Positions 6,247-14,037 of a stretch of 20,992 bases of DNA are shown here, piece by piece. Position numbers and translations under genes: made by a program. The stretch's first letter is position 1, and every line of letters starts with the position of its first letter. A model generated the notes under the pieces. The model was not told the origin of the DNA, searched no databases, and saw nothing but the letters and a program-made list of their open reading frames with translations. Source of the stretch: Fimenecus sp045602655 (lineage in GTDB: Bacteria; Bacillota; Clostridia; Oscillospirales; Acutalibacteraceae); assembly GCA_045602655.1 (NCBI GenBank), contig JAZSBY010000097.1, positions 1 through 20,992 on the forward strand, in the 5' to 3' direction.

Positions 6247-7711
6247 CTGTGCCACCTCCATTCAATTGCTTTTGCTTACTTTTTTTAATTGAAAGCATTT
6301 TCCAGTTGATGAAGATAATTGATGCACCGAAAACAACAAGTAATATTCCAAATACAAAGATGTTGCCTTTTCCAATATCACTATATATTCCTATTATTTG
6401 TGCAAATACCGTCAAAAGACCTAAATTGATTGTAAGGATTTTAATCTCTGTTACTCCTTGATAAACCAACAATCCGCCAAAGGCTATTGACAATGCTGCT
6501 GCGATAAAATCAATAATATTTCCAATAGCCCAATACAACTCTAAATTCTTAACTGAAGCTTCGATTATTGCATATATAAAGGCTAAACCAATCACTGTAA
6601 ACGGCATTACGATTTTAGCAATTTTAAATGGCTCATCCTCAAAGTCTTCTCTTTTAATTACTGTAATGATTAACGGAACAGCAACACAAAAGACAAATGA
6701 TACAACAAATTTTATTGTGTTTTTGCCTGTTACAACAGGCAAGTCTGAAAACTCACTCATTGACAACGCCAACATTGTTCCGCATATACCGATTGCAGAT
6801 ATTGGCTTAAATGGTGATGTAGCAACTGTATTGTCCATGGATACGATGTAAATGCACAGGAAGAATGAGAGTAATCCTGCAAACAATACGGACATAGAGT
6901 CTGCTAAAATCCCCACTTTGAAGCCTGCAACAATCAATAAAGCTATTTCAGGAACAGATGCTATTATTGTAATCCATTGTGCAAGCTTACCTCTTACATC
7001 ATCCTTATCACGGGACATATAATATGTGAACAGTATTCCTACTGTAAAAAACAGTAGTGAAAGAAGTAAATTCTGCCAATTACCGATAGTTGCAATATGA
7101 ATTGTCATATAGTAATAAAATGCAAGTGGTATAACAGAGCCGAATATGAACAGTATGGGAATTAAAAGTATAGAGTCAATTGCAAGGTAATCTGTATATA
7201 TCCAGCTGATATTATGAACTCCGTCCACAAGTGCAATTGTTGCAACCGTGCCGACAGTCCATATTATACTTGCACTTTCTCTCCAACTTGGGCTGTCCTT
7301 TTTCTTTAAGTATGTGTATAAGGCAAAGCCCTGGCCTGCAACCATAGGAATTACAGAAAATGCGGTCTGTAAGGAAAGACTGAAATCACGCCAAAAACCG
7401 AAAAACAGTATTGCAAGACCTGATGCCACGAAAATTGAGCCTACAATAGCAAGTGTGATTTTAATACGATTTTTCTGCTTTGTCTTGTCCTGTGAAATAA
7501 TAACTGCCTTTTTTTCTCCGTAAATCAATTCTTCAATATCTACACTGAGAGCTTCTGCCAGCATTTCAAGTGACTCAATGTCCGGTTTTGTTTTATCATT
7601 CTCCCAGTTTGAAACTGCCTGACGGGTTACAAAAAGCTTTTCAGCAAGTGCTTCCTGTGTTATTCCCTTTTCTTTTCTGATTTTCTTGATATTCCTTGAA
7701 ATTTTGGACAT
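6239..7711 (-). CDS. Xre-type HTH fused to a polytopic membrane domain (DUF2157-like)
   Basis: 490 residues. Residues 1-66 are a cro/C1-type helix-turn-helix: ISRNIKKIRKEKGITQEALA, then KLFVTRQAVSNWENDKTKPD and LAEALSVDIEELI. After a short basic linker (KTKQKNRIK) about 12 hydrophobic segments follow, from ITLAIVGSIFVASGLAILFF to FGILLVVFGASIIFINW. A basic C-terminal tail (IKKSKQKQ) ends the protein. The arrangement suggests a membrane-tethered DNA-binding protein. The membrane part resembles DUF2157/DUF4401-type proteins mainly by hydrophobicity and by the neighbouring GDYXXLXY-like gene. The ATG at 7711 has a GGAGG site 8 nt upstream. An imperfect dyad (CATAACA...TGTCACG, 7742-7764) just upstream is a possible autoregulatory operator. 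The HTH is certain; the membrane family and the sensed signal are inferred. Confidence 0.8.
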   Translation of the reverse strand: MSKISRNIKKIRKEKGITQEALAEKLFVTRQAVSNWENDKTKPDIESLEMLAEALSVDIEELIYGEKKAVIISQDKTKQKNRIKITLAIVGSIFVASGLAILFFGFWRDFSLSLQTAFSVIPMVAGQGFALYTYLKKKDSPSWRESASIIWTVGTVATIALVDGVHNISWIYTDYLAIDSILLIPILFIFGSVIPLAFYYYMTIHIATIGNWQNLLLSLLFFTVGILFTYYMSRDKDDVRGKLAQWITIIASVPEIALLIVAGFKVGILADSMSVLFAGLLSFFLCIYIVSMDNTVATSPFKPISAIGICGTMLALSMSEFSDLPVVTGKNTIKFVVSFVFCVAVPLIITVIKREDFEDEPFKIAKIVMPFTVIGLAFIYAIIEASVKNLELYWAIGNIIDFIAAALSIAFGGLLVYQGVTEIKILTINLGLLTVFAQIIGIYSDIGKGNIFVFGILLVVFGASIIFINWKMLSIKKSKQKQLNGGGTDA

Positions 7712-7827
7712 TTATATCGCCTCCTTACAGCCTAATTATTACATAACACTATTAAAATGTCACGCAATGATTTGTTGCAAATGAGAAATTAAGGAAAAAT
7801 ATATGAACTATAGCTTATCGGTTTTCC

Positions 7828-7882
7828 AAAAAGTAAAGCCCAATACAGTCCCTCTTTTTTTATGGGAATGACTTTACTTTTT
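7828..7882. terminator. Long inverted repeat / terminator behind the fucosidase
   Basis: An 11-bp perfect outer stem AAAAAGTAAAG (7828-7838) pairs with CTTTACTTTTT (7872-7882), which overlaps the fucosidase stop codon. Inside it, AGTCCC (7847-7852) can partly pair with GGGAATGACT (7864-7873). The outer right arm ends in a T-run on either strand. It probably ends the minus-strand fucosidase operon, although the loop is long for a classical terminator. Confidence 0.5.
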
Positions 7883-9298
7883 ACAATACATTTCAACCTT
7901 ATTAACTGTTGCTTTTACACGATAGGATGTAATTACGATTTTGATTCTGTTTAGTTTCTGCTTTTTGAATCGGCAAATTCGTTTTGCACCGATTACCGTT
8001 GATGAACAGATTTTTTCAAATCCGTTACCAGAATCCCCGTAAACTTCAAAACTTTCAATCTGTTGTCCTGTTGCAATATTCTCTTTTAAAACAATTTTAT
8101 CGGCAACTATTGGTGTTTTAAAATCAATTGTGATTTCGGGTGTAGTGTCCCCTGCTCCGCATTGCCAATATCCGTTTTCAGTTAAAACGCTCTCTGCCCC
8201 GTGTTCATCATCAAGTTGAGAGGTTGCAATCACCTTACAATCTTTCAAAAGATTTTCAGAAAATTCTTTACGCAATTCATTACCGAATTTACGCAACGCA
8301 CGGACATCTGCTTTTGCAATCAATCCTTTTTTATTTGGCGGAATATTGAGGAGTAATGATGAATTGCCACCAACACTACCCCAATAAATCTGCATAAGTT
8401 TTTTAAGTGATTTTACCTTGAAATCTTCTCGTTTATGATAAAACCAACCGGGACGGATTGAAACATCAACCTCGGCAGGATACCAAATAAAATTCTTTAT
8501 ACCATCAATAAACTGTCGACTGCCTAAGTCCTGTGTTTTGGCATCAACTTTTTTAGAAAACTCCGGATTGTCCTCTTGTTGAGAATGTTCTGCGGTGTAG
8601 TCCTGATTTCCTACAAATGCAGGAACAACACTCCACTCGCTTTCTCTTGATTTGCCTGCCTCATTACCGCACCAACGGACATCGGGTCCGCAAATGTTTA
8701 TAACTGCATTTGGTTGCAGATTTCGGATAAGTTCAAAGTATGAATTCCAGTCATATACTTGCTTTTTACCGTTTTTACCTTCACCGCAAGCACCGTCAAA
8801 CCAAAAACAGAAAATGTCACCATACTTTGTTGCAAGCTCTGTAAGTTGATTTTTAAAGTATGTATTATATTCTTCACCTGTACCATAAGTGGCTTCGTGT
8901 CTGTCCCAGGGAGAAAGATAGACTCCGAATTTAAGCCCATATTCACGACAAGCATCGCTGACTTCTTTTACAACATCACCCTTACCGTTTTGATATGGGC
9001 TGTTTTTCATACAATAATCTGTATAGTCACTCTGCCATAAACAAAAACCATCGTGGTGTTTACAAGTGAGAATAATGGCTTTAAGTCCTGCGTTTTTAAT
9101 CTCTTTTGCCCACTGACGAGCATCAAGTTTCTTTGGATTAAAAATGGATGCATGAGCAGTGCCGTCACCCCACTCACGACCTGTAAAAGTATTTGTTCCG
9201 AAATGACAGAAAGCGTACATTTCTAATTTTTGCCACTCTAATTGACGAGGCGACGGAATTACTTCCGCCGCCAACTCAAAACTTTTCTTATTCTGCAT
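7874..9298 (-). CDS. Alpha-L-fucosidase, GH29, cytoplasmic
   Basis: 474 residues from the ATG at 9298. It hydrolyses terminal alpha-L-fucose from oligosaccharides with retention. The catalytic barrel (about 1-330) shows GH29 landmarks: MYAFCHFGTNTFTGREWGDG, then LTCKHHDGFCLW, GVYLSPWDRHE and FCFWFDGACGEG. The Asp in WFDG is the expected nucleophile. The acid/base Glu cannot be assigned with confidence. A C-terminal F5/8-type-C-like beta sandwich follows (about 385-474; PEITIDFK, VYGDSGNGFEKI, NRIKIVIT). There is no signal peptide, so it acts on imported sugars. Its start overlaps the end of the DUF1667 gene by 11 nt and has no clear ribosome site, implying coupled translation. A GTG at 9322 would also be in frame but has no better ribosome site. 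Confidence 0.9.
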   Translation of the reverse strand: MQNKKSFELAAEVIPSPRQLEWQKLEMYAFCHFGTNTFTGREWGDGTAHASIFNPKKLDARQWAKEIKNAGLKAIILTCKHHDGFCLWQSDYTDYCMKNSPYQNGKGDVVKEVSDACREYGLKFGVYLSPWDRHEATYGTGEEYNTYFKNQLTELATKYGDIFCFWFDGACGEGKNGKKQVYDWNSYFELIRNLQPNAVINICGPDVRWCGNEAGKSRESEWSVVPAFVGNQDYTAEHSQQEDNPEFSKKVDAKTQDLGSRQFIDGIKNFIWYPAEVDVSIRPGWFYHKREDFKVKSLKKLMQIYWGSVGGNSSLLLNIPPNKKGLIAKADVRALRKFGNELRKEFSENLLKDCKVIATSQLDDEHGAESVLTENGYWQCGAGDTTPEITIDFKTPIVADKIVLKENIATGQQIESFEVYGDSGNGFEKICSSTVIGAKRICRFKKQKLNRIKIVITSYRVKATVNKVEMYCKK

Positions 9299-9653
9299 AA
9301 TTTGTTGCAATAATATCCACACCTGTACCGAGAATATTCTCGATAACTACATCACCGATATTAACAGGTGCTTTAATTGACGCCTCGTTAATAACTTTCA
9401 TACAATCAAACATCATTCCCTTTGGAATAGGGCTTGCAGATTTCACAGGCACAACATAAGCCTTGCCACCCTCAACCTTAACAGTTGTTGTGAGCATTCT
9501 TGTTGGGTTTGTAACCTCTGTACGAGCATAAGCGTCACCACGCTTACAAGTATTACCCGTAACAGTAGCAACATTACCGTCTGCATCGAATGTAACAGTA
9601 ATCGGGCATCCTAAAGGACAAGCAACACAAACAAGTTCTCTGTTTTCCATCAT
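9288..9653 (-). CDS. DUF1667 cysteine-motif protein
   Basis: 121 residues. The N-terminus carries ELVCVACPLGCPI and later NTCKRG, giving a CxxCxxxC plus Cys pattern fit for a metal or iron-sulfur site. The second half is TRMLTTTVKVEGGKAYVVPV and IPKGMMFDCMKVI. This is the DUF1667 family, which in Firmicutes occurs almost always behind a GlpA-like flavoprotein and a second FAD/NAD oxidoreductase, as here. It probably forms an electron-transfer or accessory subunit of that complex. The ATG at 9653 directly follows the upstream stop (9654-9656), with GGAGGCG as the ribosome site. A second ATG follows at 9650. Confidence 0.88.
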   Translation of the reverse strand: MMENRELVCVACPLGCPITVTFDADGNVATVTGNTCKRGDAYARTEVTNPTRMLTTTVKVEGGKAYVVPVKSASPIPKGMMFDCMKVINEASIKAPVNIGDVVIENILGTGVDIIATNYAE

Positions 9654-10907
9654 TTACGCCTCCACTCTTACATTGATAACTGCATTTGCAGGAAGTTCAG
9701 AAATTACTGACTGCTTGAGAGTAACATATTCCATTTCGCCCGGACAAAGCTTAACCTTTTTCTTTGAAAGGATTTCCTTACCGTCACACTCAACAATGAT
9801 TTTTGCATTATTATAAACTGCACCCACACGGAAATAAAGTTTAACATCAGTATCTGTTTCACGGTTAATCCTCTGTGGTACTATGTAACGAACGCCGTTG
9901 ATACCTTGAGTATAAACACATTCCCCTGTTACCTTTTCGCCCTTGATGAATTTCGCAGCACCAAGACCTGCAATCTGGCTTTCTTCAGTAACATAGTCAA
10001 CAAGGTCATGAACCTGCAAAACATTACCACAAGCGAACACACCTGCGTGCTCTGTTTCACGATATTCGTCAACCTTAGGACCGTTTGTAATTCTATCCAA
10101 ATCAAGACCTGAGTTCTTTGAAAGTTCATTTTCAGGAATAAGACCAACTGAAAGCATCAATGTATCACAAGGAACATATTCTTCTGTTCCCGGGATTGGC
10201 TGAAGTTTATCGTCAACCTTTGCGATTGTAACACCTTCAAGTCTGTCCTTACCGTGAGTTGCAATAACTGTAGTTGAAAGCTTAAGCGGAATACCAAAAT
10301 CATCAAGACACTGAACGATATTTCGGGTAAGACCACCTGAATATGGCATAAGTTCGCAAACCATTTTAACCTTTGCACCTTCAAGTGTCATACGACGAGC
10401 CATAATAAGACCGATGTCACCAGAACCCAAGATAACAACTTCGTGACCCGGCATATAGCCATCAATATTAACATATTTCTGTGCAGTACCTGCAGTCATG
10501 ATACCCGAACAACGACTACCTGCGATGCTGAGTGCTCCTCGAGGTCTTTCACGACAACCCATAGCAAGAACCACTGCTTTTGCCTGAATTTTAAGAAGAC
10601 CGTCTTTTTTATTAACTGCTGTTACAACATTACCGTCGGCAACATCAAGTACCATTGTATCTGTTTTTACAACAATGTCCGTGTCCTCAAGAAGTTTCAT
10701 AAATCTGCCTGCATATTCAGGTCCTGAAAGTTCTTCACCAAAATAATGAAGTCCGAAACCGGTATGTATACACTGTTCAAGGATACCACCAAGAGTTTCT
10801 GCTCGCTCAAGGACAATTATGCTCTTTACACCATTTTCTCTTGCTTTAAGTGCCGCTGCCATACCGGCAGGGCCACCACCAACTACAACAAGGTCATAAT
10901 TTAACAT
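9654..10907 (-). CDS. NAD(P)/FAD-dependent oxidoreductase (second subunit of the GlpA-like trio)
   Basis: 417 residues. The FAD-binding motif is DLVVVGGGPAGMAAALKARE at 5-24. It is followed by GGILEQCIHTGFGLHYFGEE and the GPEYAGRF segment typical of this subfamily. A second dinucleotide motif, VVILGSGDIGLIMARRM, lies near 155-171. The FAD-closing ATG-like motif reads HAGVFACGNV near 290. The last ~80 residues are a small beta domain beginning around INRETDTDVKLYFRVG. It is predicted to pass electrons between a dehydrogenase subunit and NAD(P) or another carrier. The ATG follows the upstream stop by 11 nt with a GAGGTGA ribosome site, so it is cotranscribed with its neighbours. The exact electron partner cannot be read from sequence. 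Confidence 0.88.
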   Translation of the reverse strand: MLNYDLVVVGGGPAGMAAALKARENGVKSIIVLERAETLGGILEQCIHTGFGLHYFGEELSGPEYAGRFMKLLEDTDIVVKTDTMVLDVADGNVVTAVNKKDGLLKIQAKAVVLAMGCRERPRGALSIAGSRCSGIMTAGTAQKYVNIDGYMPGHEVVILGSGDIGLIMARRMTLEGAKVKMVCELMPYSGGLTRNIVQCLDDFGIPLKLSTTVIATHGKDRLEGVTIAKVDDKLQPIPGTEEYVPCDTLMLSVGLIPENELSKNSGLDLDRITNGPKVDEYRETEHAGVFACGNVLQVHDLVDYVTEESQIAGLGAAKFIKGEKVTGECVYTQGINGVRYIVPQRINRETDTDVKLYFRVGAVYNNAKIIVECDGKEILSKKKVKLCPGEMEYVTLKQSVISELPANAVINVRVEA

Positions 10908-10918
10908 ACCGATTCACC

Positions 10919-12349
10919 TCACTTTGTTCTTTCGTAAATAATTTTAGAGTCGCCACCGAATTTTGTGATGTCGCTCATTGGAACACCTAATTCACGGGCA
11001 AGAATTTCTACAACCTTACTTCCACAGAAGCCACCCTGACAACGGCCCATACCTGCTCGGGTACGTCGCTTAACACCGTCAACATCTCTTGCCCCTGCAG
11101 GTGCTTTGATAGCATCAATGATTTCGCCCTCTGTGATTGTTTCGCAACGGCAAACGATTCTGCCATAAGCAGGATTTTTCTTTATAAGTTCTGCTCTTTC
11201 CTCATCGTTCATGTGACGGAAACGAACAGGCTCTTCCCTTGTATCTGTATATGTTTCTTTCTCCGTAAGTTCGAGTTTTTCATTAAGAATTTCACGAACA
11301 TAAAGAGCAATAGCAGGAGCAGATGAAAGTCCCGGTGACTCAACACCTGCAACATTCAAGAAATTCGCACTCTTATCGCACCAACCGATAATGAAATCAT
11401 CATTAACAGGATGAGCACGAACACCTGCAAAAGATGTAATAGCATTTCTTGTTGAAACAATTGGCACGGACTTAAGTGCTTTTTCAACAATTTCTTTAAG
11501 TCCTTCAGGAGTTGTTGTAATATCTTCCTTATCTTCAATGTTAAGTGCTGTAGGACCGATAAGCAAGTTACCGTCAACAGTTGGAGTTACAAGTATACCC
11601 TTACCCATTTCGTTAGGACACTGGAAAATTGTATGAACAGCAAGATTACCAACGGACTTATCAAGAACATAGTACTCACCTTTTCTTGGCACTAAGTCAA
11701 TTGAATCGTCACCAACCATTTTAGCGAGTTCGTCTGAGAAATTACCTGCAGCATTGATGATGTATTTTGCAGAGATTTCACCTGCTGTTGTTTCAAGAAC
11801 ATAACCATCCGAATTCTCTGTGATACCCTTAACTTCACAATTTCTGATGAATTCAACACCATTAGTAACTGCATTTTCAACAGCTGCGATTGTGAGTTCA
11901 TAAGGACAAACAATGCCTGCACTCTCTGAAAGTAAAGCACCTACTGCCTCATCACTGATATTTGGTTCAATTCTGCGAAGTTCAGCCTGGTCAATTACTG
12001 AAAGCTGTGGAACACCATTTTTGATACCACGCTCATAAAGTTCTTTTACATGGTCCATTTCTTTTTCGCTGAATGCTACCACGACTGAACCATTCTTTTT
12101 AAAAGGAACTGAAAGTTTTTCGCAAACCTCAGGCATCATAAGAGTACCCTGAACATTGAGTTTTGCTTTAAGAGTACCATTCTGTGCATCAAATCCACCG
12201 TGCACAATAGCACTGTTTGCCTTTGTTGTACCCATTGCAACATCATTACACTTTTCCAGCAAAGCCACTTTAATCTGGAAACGGCTAAGTTCACGTGCTA
12301 TGAGTCCGCCTACAACACCGGCACCTACAACTGCAACATCGTAAGTCAT
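10919..12349 (-). CDS. GlpA-like FAD-dependent glycerol-3-phosphate dehydrogenase with BFD [2Fe-2S] domain
   Basis: 476 residues from the ATG at 12349, chosen because AAGGGTGT precedes it and MTYDVAVVGAGVVGGLIARE begins the FAD Rossmann motif; the longer frame from 12400 would add a Lys run. A DAO-type substrate domain follows (TTKANSAIVHGGFDAQ, INAAGNFSDELAK, PTALNIEDKED, SFAGVRAHP). The C-terminal BFD-like domain has CRCETITEGEI and CQGGFC, four cysteines for a [2Fe-2S] cluster, as in anaerobic GlpA. Proposed reaction: sn-glycerol 3-phosphate to dihydroxyacetone phosphate. Related DAO-family 2-hydroxyacid oxidation is possible. It is the first gene of the four-gene operon. No glpK or glpF is visible, which leaves the substrate less certain. 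Confidence 0.8.
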   Translation of the reverse strand: MTYDVAVVGAGVVGGLIARELSRFQIKVALLEKCNDVAMGTTKANSAIVHGGFDAQNGTLKAKLNVQGTLMMPEVCEKLSVPFKKNGSVVVAFSEKEMDHVKELYERGIKNGVPQLSVIDQAELRRIEPNISDEAVGALLSESAGIVCPYELTIAAVENAVTNGVEFIRNCEVKGITENSDGYVLETTAGEISAKYIINAAGNFSDELAKMVGDDSIDLVPRKGEYYVLDKSVGNLAVHTIFQCPNEMGKGILVTPTVDGNLLIGPTALNIEDKEDITTTPEGLKEIVEKALKSVPIVSTRNAITSFAGVRAHPVNDDFIIGWCDKSANFLNVAGVESPGLSSAPAIALYVREILNEKLELTEKETYTDTREEPVRFRHMNDEERAELIKKNPAYGRIVCRCETITEGEIIDAIKAPAGARDVDGVKRRTRAGMGRCQGGFCGSKVVEILARELGVPMSDITKFGGDSKIIYERTK

Positions 12350-12376
12350 AATTACACCCTTCTTTTTCTTTTTTTG

Positions 12377-12390
12377 GTGCAAATCTGCAC
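12377..12390 (-). promoter_or_regulatory. Small dyad in the leader of the GlpA-like operon
   Basis: GTGCA-AATC-TGCAC is a perfect 5-bp inverted repeat about 14 bp downstream of the predicted start point. It could be a repressor site or a leader hairpin. Confidence 0.35.
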
Positions 12391-12410
12391 ACCTATTCAT
12401 TATCTTCTGT

Positions 12411-12439
12411 ATTATAACATATTCACTCTTTTTTTTACA
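12411..12439 (-). promoter_or_regulatory. Extended -10 promoter of the GlpA-like operon
   Basis: Minus strand TGTTATAAT: an extended -10 with TATAAT at 12416-12411. The -35 position (12439-12434, TGTAAA) is poor, which is usual for TGn promoters. The leader to the ATG is about 55 nt. Confidence 0.6.
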
Positions 12440-12448
12440 TAGTTTTTG

Positions 12449-12474
12449 AAAAAAATTATTAACAAATTTTGTTA
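12449..12474 (-). terminator. Weak AT-rich terminator of sigE
   Basis: Minus-strand TAACAAAATTTGTTA (12474-12460), a palindrome that begins on the sigE stop codon, then ATAATTTTTTT. The stem has only AT-rich pairs, so termination may be partial. Confidence 0.4.
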
Positions 12475-13176
12475 CTTAAATTGTGCATTTAACCGATTTC
12501 CAAGTTTTTTTATTATTCTTTTTTCAAGTCTTGAAATATAGCTCTGTGAAATCCCCATTCTGTCTGCCACTTCTTTTTGAGTTAACTCCTCTTTTTCTCC
12601 AAGTCCAAATCGCATATCAATTATTTCTCTTTCTCGTGTTGGAAGATTATCTATAATCTCACGAAGAATCTTTTTTTCGTCATCGTCTTCAATTTCACGA
12701 CTTATTTCATCAACATCACTACCCAGAACATCTGCAAGCATCAGTTCATTGCCGTCCCAATCCGTATTTAAAGGTTCGTCAAGCGAAACCTCTATTTTCT
12801 GGGATGCGATTTTACGAAGATGCATCAAAATCTCATTTTCAATGCATCGTGAAGCATAGGTTGCAAGTTTTATGTTTTTTTCAGGCGAAAAGGTGTTAAC
12901 TGCCTTGATAAGTCCTATTGTTCCTATTGAAATTAAATCTTCAATATTCACCCCCGAATTTTCAAACTTTTTTGCTATATACACAACAAGTCGCAGATTG
13001 TGTACAATAAGTTTTTCCCTCGCCTTTTCATCACCACCTACAAGCTGTTCGCTTAAAGCCTGTTCTTCCTCGATTGTCAACGGTTCAGGCAGGGCAATCG
13101 GTCCGTTTATGTAATGAATCTCCCTTTTAAAAAGTCTTAAATACAGCTTTTGCAAAAATAATTTGAATTTAGTCAT
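12472..13176 (-). CDS. sigE: Pro-sigma-E, mother-cell sporulation sigma factor
   Basis: 234 residues. The N-terminal pro-sequence MTKFKLFLQKLYLRLFKREI is basic and hydrophobic, and precedes HYINGPIALPEPL, which matches the processing region of pro-sigma-E (YIGGSEALPPPL in B. subtilis from memory). The pro-sequence looks a few residues shorter than in Bacillus. Region 2 is clear (ARLI-type segment EKLIVHNLRLVVYIAKKF, IEDLISIGTIGLIKAV, KLATYASRCIENEILM). Region 4 is NLPTREREIIDMRFGLG and TQKEVADRMGISQSYISRLE. Sigma-E directs early mother-cell genes after the protein is cleaved by SpoIIGA. Its ATG overlaps the spoIIGA stop by 8 nt (ATGACTAA), with AAGGGG as ribosome site. Confidence 0.95.
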   Translation of the reverse strand: MTKFKLFLQKLYLRLFKREIHYINGPIALPEPLTIEEEQALSEQLVGGDEKAREKLIVHNLRLVVYIAKKFENSGVNIEDLISIGTIGLIKAVNTFSPEKNIKLATYASRCIENEILMHLRKIASQKIEVSLDEPLNTDWDGNELMLADVLGSDVDEISREIEDDDEKKILREIIDNLPTREREIIDMRFGLGEKEELTQKEVADRMGISQSYISRLEKRIIKKLGNRLNAQFK

Positions 13177-13966
13177 TATTCATTTCCCCTTCAAGATTTA
13201 TATTTAAAATTATTTTATACTCATCAAGTTTTGTTGTGCTTTCAGCTATGTATATTTTATCCGTAGTAAACTTGCCTATGGTTATTTTCTGTGGCTTAAA
13301 CGCTTTTATTATTGACTCCCCGTTGACTGTTGAAATAGGAATAATTCTTATTGATTCGTCAGTATAAACACTATTAAAAACCGATTTATCTGCCATTATT
13401 ACAGGATAATCTGAAAACGGTTCACGAAGGTTATTACCTGTGTCCATTAGTCCTATACAACTGACAGTTTTTCCGTTATTTTCGACAGTTACATAATACT
13501 CTTTATTCTTTGATGATTTTTTGTCCGTATATTTTGTTATAAAGGTTATTATAAGATAAGAAATCACCGAGCAAATTACTAAAAATGTCATATTCACATC
13601 AAAGTAAATAATGCCATTGGAGTAAATAAGAATATCCTTGTCGACGAATATGTATATGGCATAGGTTACACCACCAAAAAGAAATGTAATTGCAAATAAA
13701 AAGAAAAGCCTTTTGAAAAATTGCTTAATGGGTTTGATTTCAAAAGTCACCGCAACCATTAACACACCTGAAAGGATTTTTAGTATTGTCATAATAATGC
13801 TAAGGTATTCCAGAAAAAGCAGTAACGAAGACACACCTCCAACAAACGCACCAATACAGAGTCGCCACCTTTTTGTGTGGGAATGGGTGATTTTTCTTAT
13901 TGCTAAAAGTATGAAATAATTAACAAGAGTATTTAGAATTATAAGAATATCCACATATACAATCAA
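13169..13966 (-). CDS. spoIIGA: SpoIIGA, pro-sigma-E processing peptidase, with TTG start
   Basis: 265 residues. The N-terminal half has about five membrane segments. The C-terminal half is an aspartic-protease-like domain with the active-site motif GLMDTGNNLREPF and later IPISTVNGES and KITIGKF. It cleaves the pro-sequence of sigma-E at the septal membrane after a forespore signal. I place the start at TTG 13966. Translation then begins MIVYVDILIILNTLVNYFIL, which lines up with the family N-terminus (M-K-I-Y-L-D...L-N). GGTGAT (13976-13971) gives a correctly spaced ribosome site. The frame is open further up to 14014, but that extension would run through a terminator hairpin and has no ribosome site. 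It is coupled to sigE by an 8-nt overlap. Confidence 0.9.
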   Translation of the reverse strand: MIVYVDILIILNTLVNYFILLAIRKITHSHTKRWRLCIGAFVGGVSSLLLFLEYLSIIMTILKILSGVLMVAVTFEIKPIKQFFKRLFFLFAITFLFGGVTYAIYIFVDKDILIYSNGIIYFDVNMTFLVICSVISYLIITFITKYTDKKSSKNKEYYVTVENNGKTVSCIGLMDTGNNLREPFSDYPVIMADKSVFNSVYTDESIRIIPISTVNGESIIKAFKPQKITIGKFTTDKIYIAESTTKLDEYKIILNINLEGEMNND

Positions 13967-13980
13967 ATGAATCACCACAC

Positions 13981-14016
13981 AAAAAAAGCTTGATACCATT
14001 TTACACGGTATCAAGC
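13981..14016 (-). terminator. Terminator behind ruvX, overlapping the spoIIGA control region
   Basis: 10-bp perfect stem GCTTGATACC / GGTATCAAGC (14016-14007, 13997-13988 on the minus strand) with a 9-nt loop, then seven T. It should stop the carA-carB-ruvX transcript 15 bp before the spoIIGA TTG start. Confidence 0.9.
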
Positions 14017-14031
14017 ATTTAATTTGTCATT
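13998..14031 (-). promoter_or_regulatory. Candidate spoIIGA promoter with Spo0A-like box
   Basis: Minus strand ATGACA (14030-14025), a 21-bp spacer and TAAAAT (14003-13998). The long spacing recalls the B. subtilis spoIIG promoter, whose -35 and -10 are about 22 bp apart and which needs Spo0A~P. TTTGTCATT on the plus strand (14023-14031) resembles a 0A box (TTTGTCGAA) and overlaps the -35. Transcripts starting here would lack the left arm of the ruvX terminator and so escape it. Confidence 0.4.
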
Positions 14032-14037
14032 GTGTGT

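Noticed and set aside
7874..9322. Fucosidase start at GTG 9322
   Set aside because: No ribosome site, and it adds eight residues not typical of GH29. ATG 9298 fits stop-start coupling.
13935..13966. TTGATT-17-TATAAT at the start of spoIIGA as its promoter
   Set aside because: It lies inside the conserved first membrane segment; transcripts from it would lack the start. It is probably a chance result of AT-rich coding for hydrophobic residues.
13967..14014. Upstream extension of spoIIGA to 14014, or starts at ATG 13999 or GTG 13975
   Set aside because: The extension runs through the ruvX terminator, lacks a ribosome site and adds residues before the conserved family N-terminus.
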